49,173 bases of DNA, from positions 1 to 49,173 of the forward strand of contig JAHDYP010000034.1 of NCBI GenBank assembly GCA_023383055.1, written 5' to 3'. The position numbers and the translations under genes are program-made. Shown here piece by piece: positions 25,801 to 35,170 of this stretch (its first letter is position 1; every line of letters begins with the position of its first letter). The stretch is from Verrucomicrobiota bacterium. GTDB lineage: Bacteria > Verrucomicrobiota > Verrucomicrobiia > Limisphaerales > JAHDYP01. The notes beneath the pieces were generated by a model. That model did not search any database. It was not told the origin of the DNA and was given only the letters and a program-made list of their open reading frames with translations.

Positions 25801-26634
25801 GCCGGGTTGGACCACATTCTGGCGCGAGCGGCCAGCGTGGCCAGCGACCGGGAGCGGGGACAGGGCTCGTTGTTCAGCCTGCTGCAGGAGCCGGAGGCGC
25901 CGGCCGCGGAACTGACCGAACGCCTGCCGGAGTGGCCTCAGCACGAGTTGCTCGCGCATGAGAAGGAGTTGCTCGGGTTTTACGTCACGGGCCATCCGCT
26001 CACGCCTTATGCCACGTTGCTGGAGCGGTATGGCCTGGCCAACACGACGACGCTGGCGCAGGTGCCGAACCGGGCGCTGACCCGGATAGGGGGACTCGTG
26101 GCCAGCGTTCAGGCCGGGATTTCGAAGAAATCCGGCAAACCTTACGCCATGGTGCAGCTCGAGGATTTGCACGGTTCCGTGCAGGTCCTCTGCATGAACG
26201 AGAACTACGAGAAATACCGGGAGCTGCTGGTGCCCAACAAAGCGGTCCTGATCGTCGGTGAAGTCAACCTCGGCGAGGACAAGCCCAAGCTCTTTCCGCA
26301 GGAGATCATGCCGCTCGAGGAGGCTCCGGCCCGTTACACCCGCCAGGTCCACCTCCGCCTGCAACATGTCCATCTGACCCCGGAGCGCCTGGTCCAGGCC
26401 CGGGATTTGGCGGGTCAACATCCTGGCAAGTGCCCGCTCTTTCTCTGTCTCCGGTTTTCCTCCGGTGCCGTGGTCTTCCTCGAGACCCACGATCGCTATT
26501 GGGTGGCGCCCTCGCGCGAATTCGAACAGGCCGTCGACGCGTTGTTTGGCGAGGAGACCTATTACGCCAAGGTCGACACCAGCCTGCCCGAGCGGAATCA
26601 GCGCCGGTGGGCCAAACGCGGAGATGCAGAGTAG
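22867..26634 (+). CDS. dnaE: DNA polymerase III alpha subunit
   Basis: A 1255-residue replicative polymerase. The N-terminal PHP domain has HLHLHTEYSLLDGACR and ITDHGVLYGAIDFYQ. The catalytic site has ARGSAAGSIVTYLLE and NPPDIDIDFADDRR (about 487-500). Further family blocks are GYGFNKSHAAAYAVVAYQTAY and a C-terminal OB domain with GGLVASVQAGISKKSG and VQLEDLHGSVQVL. An unusual 63-residue stretch (339-401) between the PHP and polymerase parts is encoded by intergenic-type repeats that stay in frame. The ATG at 22867 fits the family start. Confidence 0.96.
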   Translation: MPHAEFVHLHLHTEYSLLDGACRLDRLIDRAHELKFPALAITDHGVLYGAIDFYQAARAKGIKPIIGCEVYVAPGSRLEKKAGSGGRDAYHHLLLLAADERGYRNLVRLATAAHLEGYYYKPRIDKELLEAHQDGLIALSGCLASEIPELILREQPDRARAAIDWFKQVFGPDRFYLELQNHQLPEQAKVNAQLLPWAREFGLRLVATNDVHYVKREHSHAHDCLICIGTQSQLADEKRMRYAREQFYLRSAEEMQALFREVPEAVRNTLEVAEQCNVEIEFGKLHYPVFAPPEHFSREGYLRHLLAAALPKRYGIRARAEGSEFVVEDIEDPQRLPLEISDFKSQVSEQATGADLPAANASRITDHGSRFTDHGSRITDHGSRITDHGSRITHHASQITQTAMDAAVRTVIDRLQLELQVIEKTGFISYFLIVGDFVRYGREQGISCVARGSAAGSIVTYLLEISNVDPIRYGLLFERFLNPERVNPPDIDIDFADDRRADVIRYVREKYGRESVAQIITFGTMGAKSVVRDVGRVMGLSYGECDRLAKMIPNELKMTLEKALKAAPELKQAYDSEEATRELIDTAFVLEDLTRNASVHAAGVVIGDQPLVNLLPLKQDEEGTIVTQYAMGPVGDLGLLKMDFLGLKTLTVIRNTCEMVKATKGIEVPIDNLPLDDPPTYDLLNKANTLGIFQLESGGMRDLCRKFQISSVEHITALIALYRPGPMELIPEFIRRRQGEVTIEYEHPLLEPICRETYGIMVYQEQVMQAAQVLAGYTLGGADLLRRAMGKKKAEEMAAQRKTFVEGCAKTHGIPAAKANRVFDLLEKFAGYGFNKSHAAAYAVVAYQTAYLKANYPVEFLCAMMTNDMADTAKLSQFIAEARAMGIEVLPPDVNESRVVFAPAREGSVIRFGLAAVKGVGEVAVESILKARDASGRFATLPELCERVDTRAVNRKLLEALIKCGACDGMGETRATLLAGLDHILARAASVASDRERGQGSLFSLLQEPEAPAAELTERLPEWPQHELLAHEKELLGFYVTGHPLTPYATLLERYGLANTTTLAQVPNRALTRIGGLVASVQAGISKKSGKPYAMVQLEDLHGSVQVLCMNENYEKYRELLVPNKAVLIVGEVNLGEDKPKLFPQEIMPLEEAPARYTRQVHLRLQHVHLTPERLVQARDLAGQHPGKCPLFLCLRFSSGAVVFLETHDRYWVAPSREFEQAVDALFGEETYYAKVDTSLPERNQRRWAKRGDAE
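23881..24069 (+). repeat. Intergenic-type repeat block inside dnaE
   Basis: The first part (23881-23910) is a small palindromic unit with arms GAGATTT/AAATCTC. The second part (about 23948-24063) is a run of degenerate units of the TCACGGATCACGG/TCACGGTTCACGG type, about thirteen in all, with no unique spacers. The block is 189 bases, a multiple of three, and encodes the pattern D-H-G-S-R-I-T repeated about six times. Flanking residues match DnaE on both sides. Confidence 0.9.
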
Positions 26635-27055
26635 CGAAACACAGTCGGGATTCCGGCTGCTACGCCCCATCGTTTGCCTGGTTCCCCATTTGTCGGTAAA
26701 AGAGGCGTGGAAACAGGGTGACAGGTTCAAGGTGAGATGAACGTTTCTCGTTGATGGCCAGGATTTTAATCGTGAACCGGGTTGGCCACCTTTATCCCTG
26801 ACACCAAGGCCTGAGTGGGTGGAGTGGGCGGAGCGGCTAAAGCGATAATGGTGACGACGGAGGTCGCGACAAAGGTCTGGGCGAACCTGCGGACTGCCTA
26901 GGGAAAGCCCGCTTCGCGGGCGAGCAAGGCGCTTTGAGCTGGTTGCTCAAGCTGCCGCATCGCTGACTTGCCTCCGCAGCATAGCCAAAGCGGCGTGGCG
27001 CTTCGCTTCCCGCCGCGCTCCAAAACGCCCCCCGGCTCGCGAATGACTCGGTCGC
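26635..27055. other. Gene-free stretch between dnaE and the DUF1080-PHP gene, with repeat-like sequence
   Basis: No gene is supported here. There is a perfect hairpin GCCCGC-TTC-GCGGGC at 26907-26921, without a T-tract. The segment at about 26930-27050 resembles a type of short dispersed element in these genomes whose antisense reading gives peptides like GGKRSATPLWL. That resemblance is from memory, and only one copy is in the window. Confidence 0.45.
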
Positions 27056-28513
27056 TTACGGTCGGCGATTGGCCCGCGACGGCTTCCAGCCGGGCACGAA
27101 AAGATCTTCCGTGGTGAGGTCGCACGCCCGCTGGACTTCGAGGGCGTAGCCAAGATAGCCGAGGTCGTCGCGTCCGCCGTTATTGGTGCCGAAGGTGAAC
27201 CGGGCACCTTTTTGTTTGGCCCGCTTGACGAAGGCGACGCTGGGGATGCGGTAACGGTCGTTGATCTCGATGGCGATGTCGTTGCGGACGGCCGCGTCGA
27301 TGACCTGATCCATGCGGGTGGGGGTCCAGAGCCGGTCGTAATCGGCGGCGAGCACGTCGGGCAGGAAGGTCGCGTTGACATAGATGTCGATCGGTTCGTG
27401 GTCGAGGATGTCGACAATCCGGCGGACGAGCATGTCCATGAAGGCGTCGGGATCGCCCACGTGGACTTCGTCTTCCATCCATAGGCGGGTCCGGTGACCG
27501 TCGTCGTCAGTGAAGGTCATGGCGTCGGTGAACACATAATCGAACTGGCGCACCGCCTCGGGGGAGAAGAGGCGGATCCATTCGCGGCCTTCGGCTTGGA
27601 GGGCGACAAACACCGGGTGACCGGCCAGCGATTCCCGGAAGGCGTAGATGCCGGCGTCGTTGGTGACGGGGAACCCGATGCCGCCATTGACCGCAATTCC
27701 GTAATTGATGCCGGTGCGATGGAATCGTTCGAGGACATCTTCGATCGTGAGCCCGCCTTTGAGGTGCGCGTGCAGGTCGATCACCGGGATGTTCTCCGAG
27801 TGGAGCGCGAGCAGGCGGCGGTAGTGCCCGGGAGCCACGGGGAGCTCGGCGCGTGCCGGGGGCAGTTCGTCGGGCAGGGGGCGGACTTTGAGGTTGCGGA
27901 AGAGCACCCGGCTGTGCGGATCGTGGCATTGCAGGGCGAAGGTCCCGCGGCCCAGCGCGCCTTCGGGGCCGGCTGAATCGGGTTGAACGTAGTCGACGGT
28001 CTGGAGGTTGTTCACGTGCACCGTGACCCGGTTGGCGCGCACCGCGAGGCGCAGGGTGAACCACTCGTCGTCGCGGGCGACGGCCCGGTAGAGGTTTCGA
28101 ATACCGTAGAGGCTGCCGGTTTTCTTCAGCTCGCGATAGCCGCCCTCGCCGTGATGGCTGTTGTTGATCTGGATTTCGAATCCCTGGGCGGGCCAGTCGG
28201 ATTCCTGATATGCCGTGTGGAAGAAGATGCCGGAGTTCGCCCCCGGGCTGGTGCGCACCTCGGCGGTGAACTCGAAGTTCCTGAACTGCGCGTCCTGGAT
28301 CGGCCCGGTGTAGAAGAGATGGGCCCGGGGACCGGCGCACACGATCGCGCCGTCCTCGACTTTGATGGAGGCGGGATGTTCGGCGGCCCGCCAACCCTCC
28401 AGGTTGCGGCTGTTGAAGAGCGGGATCCAGTCCGACGCCGCGAGTTGCCCGAGGCACGGCGCCAGGAACAGGGCCAACAGCCGGCAGGTGGTCATCCGAG
28501 GAGAGGGTCGCAT
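27056..28513 (-). CDS. Exported DUF1080 (3-keto-disaccharide hydrolase-type) protein fused to a PHP-like hydrolase
   Basis: A 485-residue two-domain protein. After a signal peptide (about 1-27, RLLALFLAPCLGQLAASD) comes a DUF1080 concanavalin-like domain (about 28-225): WIPLFNSRNLEGW, EVRTSPGANSGIFFHTAYQE and FEIQINNSHHGEGGYRELK. DUF1080 proteins include hydrolases of 3-keto-glycosides. The second half (about 240-480) resembles a PHP-type metal-dependent hydrolase: VIDLHAHLKGGLTIEDVL, IDIYVNATFLPDVLA, AIEINDRYRIPSVAFVK, FTFGTNNGG. I use the ATG at 28513; 28495 is also possible. It is divergent from the sugar-binding protein gene, with 118 bases between starts. The substrate is unknown. Confidence 0.82.
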   Translation of the reverse strand: MRPSPRMTTCRLLALFLAPCLGQLAASDWIPLFNSRNLEGWRAAEHPASIKVEDGAIVCAGPRAHLFYTGPIQDAQFRNFEFTAEVRTSPGANSGIFFHTAYQESDWPAQGFEIQINNSHHGEGGYRELKKTGSLYGIRNLYRAVARDDEWFTLRLAVRANRVTVHVNNLQTVDYVQPDSAGPEGALGRGTFALQCHDPHSRVLFRNLKVRPLPDELPPARAELPVAPGHYRRLLALHSENIPVIDLHAHLKGGLTIEDVLERFHRTGINYGIAVNGGIGFPVTNDAGIYAFRESLAGHPVFVALQAEGREWIRLFSPEAVRQFDYVFTDAMTFTDDDGHRTRLWMEDEVHVGDPDAFMDMLVRRIVDILDHEPIDIYVNATFLPDVLAADYDRLWTPTRMDQVIDAAVRNDIAIEINDRYRIPSVAFVKRAKQKGARFTFGTNNGGRDDLGYLGYALEVQRACDLTTEDLFVPGWKPSRANRRP

Positions 28514-28631
28514 ATGGGGCGCGAGGCTAACCGGGGCCGCGCGGCTGTCAAATGCTTTGGGGGCGCCGGCGGGCGCGCGGGTGCGCAGTTTCTGCATTGA
28601 CGTTTGGCCGGTTTTATCGAAGTACTTCGAC

Positions 28632-29606
28632 ATGCGCTTTCTCGACCCCGCCCGCTGGCTGCTGCTTGGTTCCCTGGTTCTGGCGACGAGCGGTTGCGGT
28701 CCGAAGGAGCGGAGCGCCGACTCCGGCGCGTCGGCCGAGGTCGAACCGGCCAGGCCGAGCTACACCATCGGGATGTCCCAGTGCAACCTGGGCGAGCCGT
28801 GGCGCGTGCAGATGAACGCGGACATCAAGGCCGCCGCGGACCGGCACCCGGAGTTGCGGGTGATTTTCAAGGACGCCCAGAACGACACGCTGAAGCAGCG
28901 GGCGCACGTCGAGGAATTCATCGGCGCCAAGGTGGACCTGCTCATTATCAGCCCCAAGGAAGCGCAGCCGTTGACCGCCCCGGTGGCGCGCGCGATGGAA
29001 GCCAAGATACCGGTGATCGTGCTGGACCGGGCGCTGTTGGGCGACAAGTTCACCTGTTTCATCGGCGCCGATAACACCCGGATCGGGAGGGCCGCCGGCG
29101 AATGGATCAAGGACAAACTGGGCGGCAAAGGCAAGATTGTCGAGTTGACCGGGCTGATGACCAGCATCCCCGGGCACGACCGCAAGAATGGGTTCCGGGC
29201 CGGCATCGCCGGCCGCGACCTCGAGGTGATCTTCGAGGCGGACATGAAGTGGCTCGAACCCGAGGCGCGGAAAGAGATGGAATCGGCCCTGGCCCGCTTC
29301 AGTGAGATCGATTGCGTCTATGCGCACAACGATCCGGGGGCGCATGGCGCCTACCTGGCGGCCAAGGCGGCCGGACGGGAGAAGGAGATGCTGTTTGTGG
29401 GGATCGACGCCCTCCCGCACGAGGGGATTGCCTACGTGGAGCAGGGGATTCTTGACGCCACGTTCCAGTATCCAACCGGCGGTGCCGAGGCGATCGAGAA
29501 CGCGCTGAAGATCCTCGCCGGCGAGACGGTGCCGCGGAGCATTGTGCTGGGCTCGCGGGTATTCGATAAATCCAACGTGCGTGACGGAGGCCGGCCGCTG
29601 CCGTGA
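28632..29606 (+). CDS. Sugar-binding lipoprotein (ribose/xylose ABC transporter type)
   Basis: A 324-residue periplasmic binding protein of the Peripla_BP_4 type. The N-terminus is a lipoprotein signal with lipobox LATSGC (Cys22). The mature part has IGMSQCNLGEPWRVQMNADI, VDLLIISPKEAQPLTAPV, IPVIVLDRAL, TCFIGADNTRIGRAAGEW, YAHNDPGAHGAYLA and LFVGIDALPHEGI, all typical of ribose/galactose-type binding proteins. No permease or ATPase gene is in the window, so it either uses a distant transporter or serves another role. It precedes the fucose-isomerase-like gene on the same strand. Confidence 0.9.
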   Translation: MRFLDPARWLLLGSLVLATSGCGPKERSADSGASAEVEPARPSYTIGMSQCNLGEPWRVQMNADIKAAADRHPELRVIFKDAQNDTLKQRAHVEEFIGAKVDLLIISPKEAQPLTAPVARAMEAKIPVIVLDRALLGDKFTCFIGADNTRIGRAAGEWIKDKLGGKGKIVELTGLMTSIPGHDRKNGFRAGIAGRDLEVIFEADMKWLEPEARKEMESALARFSEIDCVYAHNDPGAHGAYLAAKAAGREKEMLFVGIDALPHEGIAYVEQGILDATFQYPTGGAEAIENALKILAGETVPRSIVLGSRVFDKSNVRDGGRPLP

Positions 29607-29692
29607 CGGCCGCCACCGCCTGGGGGCGCCCGGCGGTTCACCGCCGGTGACCGGGGCGCAGTCAAAATGTTGGCGCGAAAGGAAACGATTTT

Positions 29693-31360
29693 ATGGCAAA
29701 GCTCAAAGTCCCAACCGGGATCCAAACTCAAAAGGTCAAACCGGGCACGGTGCAACTGATCGCCAGCGGCGATCTGCGTTTGTCGGCCAACCAGGTCTGT
29801 TGGCCGGCGCAGTTGGCGATGGAACAGGAGTTGACCCGCGCGATCGAGGCCGAGGGCCATCGCGTCCAGCGGGCGCACCCCTACCGGGAGGAAGCCGGGC
29901 ATGGCTTCATCGGCTCCCAGAAGGAGGGCCTGGAGGTGTTTCGCCGGGTCGATCCGGACGCCCCCCTGATCGTGGCGGAGGCGGTCTGGCAATACTCGCA
30001 TCATGTCCTGCCGGGCCTGACCACCCATCGCGGACCGATCCTGACCGCGGCCAACTGGTCGGGCACCTGGCCGGGGTTGGTCGGCATGCTCAATCTCAAC
30101 GGATCGCTCACCAAAGCCGGAGTCGAATATTCCACGCTCTGGAGCGAGGATTTTCGGGACGCGTATTTTCGGCGGCGGCTGCGGCAGTGGCTGCGGACCG
30201 GGCGATGTTCGCATCAGACCGACCACGTTGTGCCGTTGCGCGCGTCACGGATCGGAGCCTCGGCGCGGCGGCTGGGGGAGGCGCTGGCCCGGCAGTTGCG
30301 GGCGGAGAAGGCGATTCTCGGGGTGTTTGACGAAGGCTGCATGGGGATGTTCAACGCGATCATTCCGGACGACCTGCTCCATGCCACCGGGGTGTTCAAG
30401 GAACGGCTGAGCCAGTCGGCGCTCTATTACGAATCGACCCAGGTCTCGGAGCGCGAGGCGCGGGCCGTCTATCGGTGGCTGGTCAAGGCGGGCATGAGAT
30501 TCCATACCGGCCGCGAGGAGGCCACGGATTTAACGATGGGCCAGATTCTGCAGCAGTGCCGGACGTATGTCGCGGCGGTGCGGTTGGCGGATGACTTTGG
30601 CTGTGCCGGCATCGGCATTCAGTACCAGCAGGGCCTGAAGGATCTCCTGCCTGCCAGCGATCTGGTCGAGGGGATCCTCAACAATGGCGATCGGCCGCCC
30701 GTCACCTCGAGGGATGGCAAGCGGGTGTTGTTCGAGGGTGAACCCGTTCCGCATTTCAACGAGGTGGACGAGTGTTCCGGGCTGGACGCCTTGCTCACGA
30801 ACCGGGTGCAGAGTGCCCTGGGTCAGCCGGTGGAAACGACCCTGCACGACCTGCGCTGGGGCGATCGCGACCGGTCCGGCACGGTCGAGGATTACGTCTG
30901 GGTGTTGCTCATCAGCGGTTCGGCGCCGCCCGCGCATTTCATCGGAGGCTGGAAAGGGGCCGAAGGCTTTCGTCAGCCGCCCATGTACTTCCCGAAGGGG
31001 GGGAGCACGCTGCGGGGCATCTCGAAGCCCGGTGAAATTGTGTGGTCGCGGATCTTCATCGAGGACCACACGCTGAAGATGGATCTGGGCCGGGCCAAGG
31101 TGATCAAGCTCCCCCGGAACGAAACGGAACGCCGGTGGCAAGCCACCACCTATCAGTGGCCGATCATGCATGCCGTGACGTATGGCATCACCCGCGATCA
31201 GATGATGGCGCGGCACAAGGCCAATCATATCCAGGTCGTTTACGCCGGGGATGCCGCCGCCGCCGATCAGGCGCTGGCGGTCAAGGCCAGCCTGGCCGAC
31301 GCGTTGGGGATGAAGGTGAGCCTCTGTGGCACCCGGGCCAACGGCGCGTCATGGGATTGA
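29693..31360 (+). CDS. Fucose/arabinose-isomerase-like protein
   Basis: A 555-residue protein that appears related to L-fucose isomerase-like enzymes (COG2407 type), judged by overall order: an N-terminal Rossmann part with [38 protein letters not shown], then [19 protein letters not shown], followed by a long alpha/beta region and a C-terminal beta domain ([19 protein letters not shown]). These enzymes interconvert aldoses and ketoses. I cannot confirm all metal ligands, so the reaction is not assigned. A good ribosome-binding site (AAAGGAAA) lies 8 bases before the ATG. It follows the sugar-binding lipoprotein gene after 86 bases. Confidence 0.6.
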   Translation: MAKLKVPTGIQTQKVKPGTVQLIASGDLRLSANQVCWPAQLAMEQELTRAIEAEGHRVQRAHPYREEAGHGFIGSQKEGLEVFRRVDPDAPLIVAEAVWQYSHHVLPGLTTHRGPILTAANWSGTWPGLVGMLNLNGSLTKAGVEYSTLWSEDFRDAYFRRRLRQWLRTGRCSHQTDHVVPLRASRIGASARRLGEALARQLRAEKAILGVFDEGCMGMFNAIIPDDLLHATGVFKERLSQSALYYESTQVSEREARAVYRWLVKAGMRFHTGREEATDLTMGQILQQCRTYVAAVRLADDFGCAGIGIQYQQGLKDLLPASDLVEGILNNGDRPPVTSRDGKRVLFEGEPVPHFNEVDECSGLDALLTNRVQSALGQPVETTLHDLRWGDRDRSGTVEDYVWVLLISGSAPPAHFIGGWKGAEGFRQPPMYFPKGGSTLRGISKPGEIVWSRIFIEDHTLKMDLGRAKVIKLPRNETERRWQATTYQWPIMHAVTYGITRDQMMARHKANHIQVVYAGDAAAADQALAVKASLADALGMKVSLCGTRANGASWD

Positions 31361-31446
31361 GCCGGCCACGGCGCCGCTTTGGCCGCGGTGCGAGAGTCCG
31401 TGATCGTGCCGAGAGGCCGCTTGTCATAGGGATGGTTTAACGTATC

Positions 31447-32058
31447 ATGGCGCCTGTGAAACATCCGCGCGAACTGTGGTTGCCGCTTGCCCTGATGGTG
31501 AGCTTCGCGCTGACGCGCATTCCCGGGGTGTTGCCTTTGAACTTCAGCGCGGCCTATGCCCTGGCTTTCTGCGCGGGGGTATATCTCCCGGCGCGGATGG
31601 CGTGGTGGCTGCCGCTGAGCGTGCTGCTCCTTACGGATGTGTCGCTGAATCTCTTCTACTACGACGCCTCGCCGCTCTCCGGCTATTTGCTGATGCAGTA
31701 TGCGGGCTACGCGGTTTTGATCTTGCTGGGGCGACAGTTTCGCGCCGGGTCATCCTGGTTGGCATTGCTGGGCGGCGGATTGGCCGGGGCGGTGCTCTTT
31801 TACTTGATTACGAACACCGCGGCCTGGTTTCAGAATCCCGAGTATCCCAAGACGTTGCTGGGCTGGATTCAGGCGCTCACCACAGGGCTGCCGGGGTATC
31901 CTCCCACCTGGACTTTCTTTCGGAACACGCTGCTGAGCGGCGGCCTGTTTACCGGCCTCTTCGTCGGCGCCATGAAGCTCACCGAAGCCCGGGAACCGGA
32001 GGAGGAAACCGAAGCCGATCCGGTCGAGGATGCCGAACCCGAGGAGTCCAAGGCCTGA
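31447..32058 (+). CDS. DUF6580-type integral membrane protein
   Basis: A 203-residue membrane protein with about five helices (about 12-30, 38-62, 78-95, 104-124, 155-175). Features include TRIPGVLPLNFSAAYALAF, WWLPLSVLLLTDVSLNLFYY and YPPTWTFFRNTLLSGGLFTG, which I associate with the DUF6580 family of putative ECF-transporter S-component-like proteins. The C-terminal tail is strongly acidic (EEETEADPVEDAEPEE). The solute is unknown. It is followed by the phosphoesterase gene after 54 bases on the same strand. Confidence 0.72.
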   Translation: MAPVKHPRELWLPLALMVSFALTRIPGVLPLNFSAAYALAFCAGVYLPARMAWWLPLSVLLLTDVSLNLFYYDASPLSGYLLMQYAGYAVLILLGRQFRAGSSWLALLGGGLAGAVLFYLITNTAAWFQNPEYPKTLLGWIQALTTGLPGYPPTWTFFRNTLLSGGLFTGLFVGAMKLTEAREPEEETEADPVEDAEPEESKA

Positions 32059-32112
32059 CGCGGACCGGTTTCGAGCGAAGGCCGGCATCCCAATCTCGAA
32101 GGCATAAACCCT

Positions 32113-32631
32113 GTGAGCGCACCCGATTCAGCACCGTCCCCGTCCGGTTCGGAACCCGGGTCCGCCCTGCGCGTGGGCGTGATTTCGGACACGCACGATT
32201 TCCTCGATCCGCGGCTGCCGGTCTTGTTTGCGGGGGTGGACCGGATCATCCATGCCGGTGACATCGGGATGCCCTGGGTGATTCTCGAGCTTGAGCAGAT
32301 CGCGCCCGTCACCGCCGTGATCGGCAACAGCGATACCGGGGCGACTTTTCGCGAGGTGGAGCTCCTGCAGCTGAACGACCGCAAGTTCCTGATCTATCAC
32401 ATTGTCGATCCCGGGCAGCCGGCCCGGCCGATCCGGGACCGGATTATTCGCGAGAATCCGGACGTGGTGGTGTTTGGCCACACCCACCGGCGTTACTGTG
32501 AGATCATCGAGGGTGTGCTCTATCTCAACCCGGGGTACGCCGGCAAACCGCGTCCGGAACAGCCCCGAAGCGTGGCGATTCTCGAGTGCGACGCCGAGGG
32601 GATCACGGCGGATTTCCTTTCGTTGGACTGA
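32113..32631 (+). CDS. YfcE/MJ0936-type metallophosphoesterase
   Basis: A 172-residue calcineurin-like phosphoesterase. Metal-binding motifs in order: VGVISDTHDF, IIHAGDIG, VIGNSDTG (the usual GNCD or GNHD appears as GNSD) and VVFGHTHRRY. The family hydrolyses small phosphodiesters or phosphomonoesters; the in vivo substrate is rarely known. The start is a GTG at 32113, and the first 18 residues are a Ser/Pro-rich extension, so a later start cannot be excluded. The next gene (ppk) is convergent. Confidence 0.88.
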   Translation: MSAPDSAPSPSGSEPGSALRVGVISDTHDFLDPRLPVLFAGVDRIIHAGDIGMPWVILELEQIAPVTAVIGNSDTGATFREVELLQLNDRKFLIYHIVDPGQPARPIRDRIIRENPDVVVFGHTHRRYCEIIEGVLYLNPGYAGKPRPEQPRSVAILECDAEGITADFLSLD

Positions 32632-32749
32632 TGCTCGCGTCGGGAGGGGCGAGCTACCGCCTTCGCTTGGAGCTTCGGCGCGGCGAGCTGCGAGCCCGCC
32701 ATTTCAATCCGGATACGACGCCGGCCTCGTGTAACTCGGCCCCAGAGGA

Positions 32750-34912
32750 TCAACCCCGCTCCGGTTTCTTGAACGGGCTGGGGAGCAACCGCACTTCCGG
32801 GTGGGTCCGACGCGGTTTTCGGCTTCGGCGCCAGGTGCGGGTGCCGTCCGTGGCTGACGCGATGAATTCGCTTTGGCTGCAGCGCGGGGGGGAGCCGTCC
32901 GCGGGAAGCGCGGGGCGGTAAGTTCCGTCGGTTTGGAGCAGGCGGGCCTTGGCGGTATCGGCCAGCTGAACGTCCAGCACCTCGCGTTTCAGGCGTTCCC
33001 GCAGGACGCCGTCCTCGATCGGAAAGACCAATTCAATCCGGCGGAAGAAATTGCGCGGCATCCAATCGGCGCTGCCCACGTAGACCTCGGGCCGGCAGCC
33101 GTTCTCGAAATAGAAGATCCGGCTGTGTTCGAGGAACCGGCCGACGATGCTGCGGACCGAGATGTTGTCGCTGACGCCGGGCACGCCGGCGCGGAGGCAG
33201 CAGATGCCGCGGATGACGAGATCGATGTTCACGCCGGCCTGCGAGGCGCGGTAGAGGGCTTCGATGATCTCGGGATCGACGAGCGAGTTCATTTTGGCGA
33301 TGATCCGGGCGGGGAGGCCCTGGCGGGCGTTGGCGGCTTCGCGTGCGATCAGCTCGAGCATGCGCCGGTGCAACTGGAAGGGGGCCACCATGAACTTGCG
33401 CGTCCCCTGGAACTGGCAAATCCCGGTCAGCAGGTTGAACAGGTTCGTGGCATCCTCGCCGAGGTCGGGCCGGCAGGTGAGCAGTCCCAGATCGGTGTAA
33501 AGCCGGGCGGTGCTGGCGCTGTAATTGCCGGTGCCCAGGTGGAGGTAGCGACGGATGCCGTCCGGGTCCCGTCGCACCACGAGCGTGGTCTTGCAGTGAA
33601 TCTTGTAACCCACAAGACCATACACGACGTGCACGCCGTTTTCCTCGAGGCGCCGCGCCCATTCGATGTTATTGCGTTCATCGAACCGGGCTCGCAGCTC
33701 GACCACGACGGTGACCTGTTTGCCGTTCTCGACCGCTTTCATGAGGGCCCCCACGATCCGGGTGTCGCCGCCCGTCCGATAGAGCGTTTGTTTGATGGCC
33801 AGCACGTTGGGATCCTCGGCCGCCCGCTGCAGGAACTCGATCACGCTGCCGAAGTTGTCGTAGGGATGGTGGAGCAGGATGTCGCGCTCGCGAATGGCCG
33901 CGAACAGGTCGGTTTGGTCACGCAGGACTTCGGCCACCGGCGCCACGAAGGGCGGATCCCGCAACTCGGGGGAATGATCCCCTTCGTAGAGCATCATCAA
34001 CCGGGTGGGATTCAGCGGGCCATCCACTTCGTAGAGGTCCTCCTCGGAGAGGTGCAAGGTGCCGAGGAGGGCCTGGCGGATCTCGGCCGGACAACCCGGC
34101 TCGATCTCGAGGCGCACCGCTTCGCCGCGTCGGCGGTTGTGCAGCTCCTGTTCGACCGCCTTGAGCAGGTTTGCCGCCTCTTCTTCGTCGATATAGAGTT
34201 CGCTGTTGCGGGTAACCCGGAACATCCAGGAGCCGAGGATCCGGGTGCCGGGGAAGAGATCGGCCAGGTAATGCGCGATCAGGCGGCCGAGGAAAACGTA
34301 GTCCTGGCGGGAATCGTCGCGCGGCAGCTTCACCAGCCGGGGAAACACCCGGGGCACCTGGACCACTGCCAGGTGACGGAGCAGGTGTTTACCCTGACGC
34401 ATTTCGAGCTGAACGATCATGTTCAGCGACTTGTTCAGCAGCTGGGGAAACGGGTGGGCGGGATCGATTGCCAGCGGCGTGATGACCGGCCGGACCTCGG
34501 TCCGGTAGTAAGTGTCGATCCATTCCTGGTCCACGGCCGACAACGCGCCGATCTCGTGGAAACGAATTCCGTTGCGGTCCAGGTTGGGGACCAGTTCCTC
34601 CCGCCAGCAGCGGTATTGTTGACTGACCATCTCTCGGACCCGGCGGGTGACCGCCCGAAAGGTCTCGGTCGCGGTCAACCCATCCACGCTGCGCTTGACC
34701 ACCTCGCTTTCGATCTGTTGCTTGAGGCCGGCCACGCGCACCTCGAAGAACTCGTCGAGGTTCGAGCTGGTGATGCAGAAGAACTTCACGCGCTCGAGCA
34801 GCGGCGTCGCGGGGTTCAGGGCTTCGTCCAGGACCCGCTGGTTGAATTCCAGCCAGCTCAACTCCCGGTTGATGAAATGCGCGGGCTCAAATTGTCGCGG
34901 GGCATCGGCCAT
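32750..34912 (-). CDS. ppk: Polyphosphate kinase (PPK1)
   Basis: A 720-residue enzyme that makes long-chain polyphosphate from ATP. N-terminal domain: FINRELSWLEFNQRVLDEA and FFCITSSNLDEFFEVRVAGL. The catalytic part has LYRTGGDTRIVGALMKAVENG, the phospho-accepting histidine in GYKIHCKTTLVVRR (about H439) and YLHLGTGNYSASTARLYTDL. The end has SADWMPRNFFRRIELVFP. It closes with about 35 basic residues beyond the usual domain. I use the ATG at 34912 (MADAPRQFEPAHF); the frame stays open to 35086 but has no family similarity there. Confidence 0.96.
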   Translation of the reverse strand: MADAPRQFEPAHFINRELSWLEFNQRVLDEALNPATPLLERVKFFCITSSNLDEFFEVRVAGLKQQIESEVVKRSVDGLTATETFRAVTRRVREMVSQQYRCWREELVPNLDRNGIRFHEIGALSAVDQEWIDTYYRTEVRPVITPLAIDPAHPFPQLLNKSLNMIVQLEMRQGKHLLRHLAVVQVPRVFPRLVKLPRDDSRQDYVFLGRLIAHYLADLFPGTRILGSWMFRVTRNSELYIDEEEAANLLKAVEQELHNRRRGEAVRLEIEPGCPAEIRQALLGTLHLSEEDLYEVDGPLNPTRLMMLYEGDHSPELRDPPFVAPVAEVLRDQTDLFAAIRERDILLHHPYDNFGSVIEFLQRAAEDPNVLAIKQTLYRTGGDTRIVGALMKAVENGKQVTVVVELRARFDERNNIEWARRLEENGVHVVYGLVGYKIHCKTTLVVRRDPDGIRRYLHLGTGNYSASTARLYTDLGLLTCRPDLGEDATNLFNLLTGICQFQGTRKFMVAPFQLHRRMLELIAREAANARQGLPARIIAKMNSLVDPEIIEALYRASQAGVNIDLVIRGICCLRAGVPGVSDNISVRSIVGRFLEHSRIFYFENGCRPEVYVGSADWMPRNFFRRIELVFPIEDGVLRERLKREVLDVQLADTAKARLLQTDGTYRPALPADGSPPRCSQSEFIASATDGTRTWRRSRKPRRTHPEVRLLPSPFKKPERG

Positions 34913-35170
34913 ATAAAATCCAAGGGCGGAGCCACTATACCGCCGCCTGGCCCAAAGGCGAGTGCCATCTGGCGGGGCTAGGGTCGGCAGGAAGCCCGCC
35001 CGCCCGCCCGGCTGGCGCTTTTTGCCGTTGACAGTCGGACGTGGGAACGATGTCATGGGCGGCATCGCTGAGACCGCAACGCGCACTGCCGTAGTCGTGT
35101 ATCCGTGCGTTTAGCTGCGTCTGCAACGACGGTGACCTGACAGCCAACTAGAACCAGCGATCACACAACT

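Noticed and set aside
24055..26730. Very long minus-strand frame (891 codons) opposite dnaE
   Set aside because: Its composition is that of an antisense shadow and it has no domain; dnaE on the plus strand is complete and well supported.
26907..26921. Terminator for dnaE
   Set aside because: The hairpin is perfect but lacks a T-tract and lies about 270 bases after the dnaE stop.
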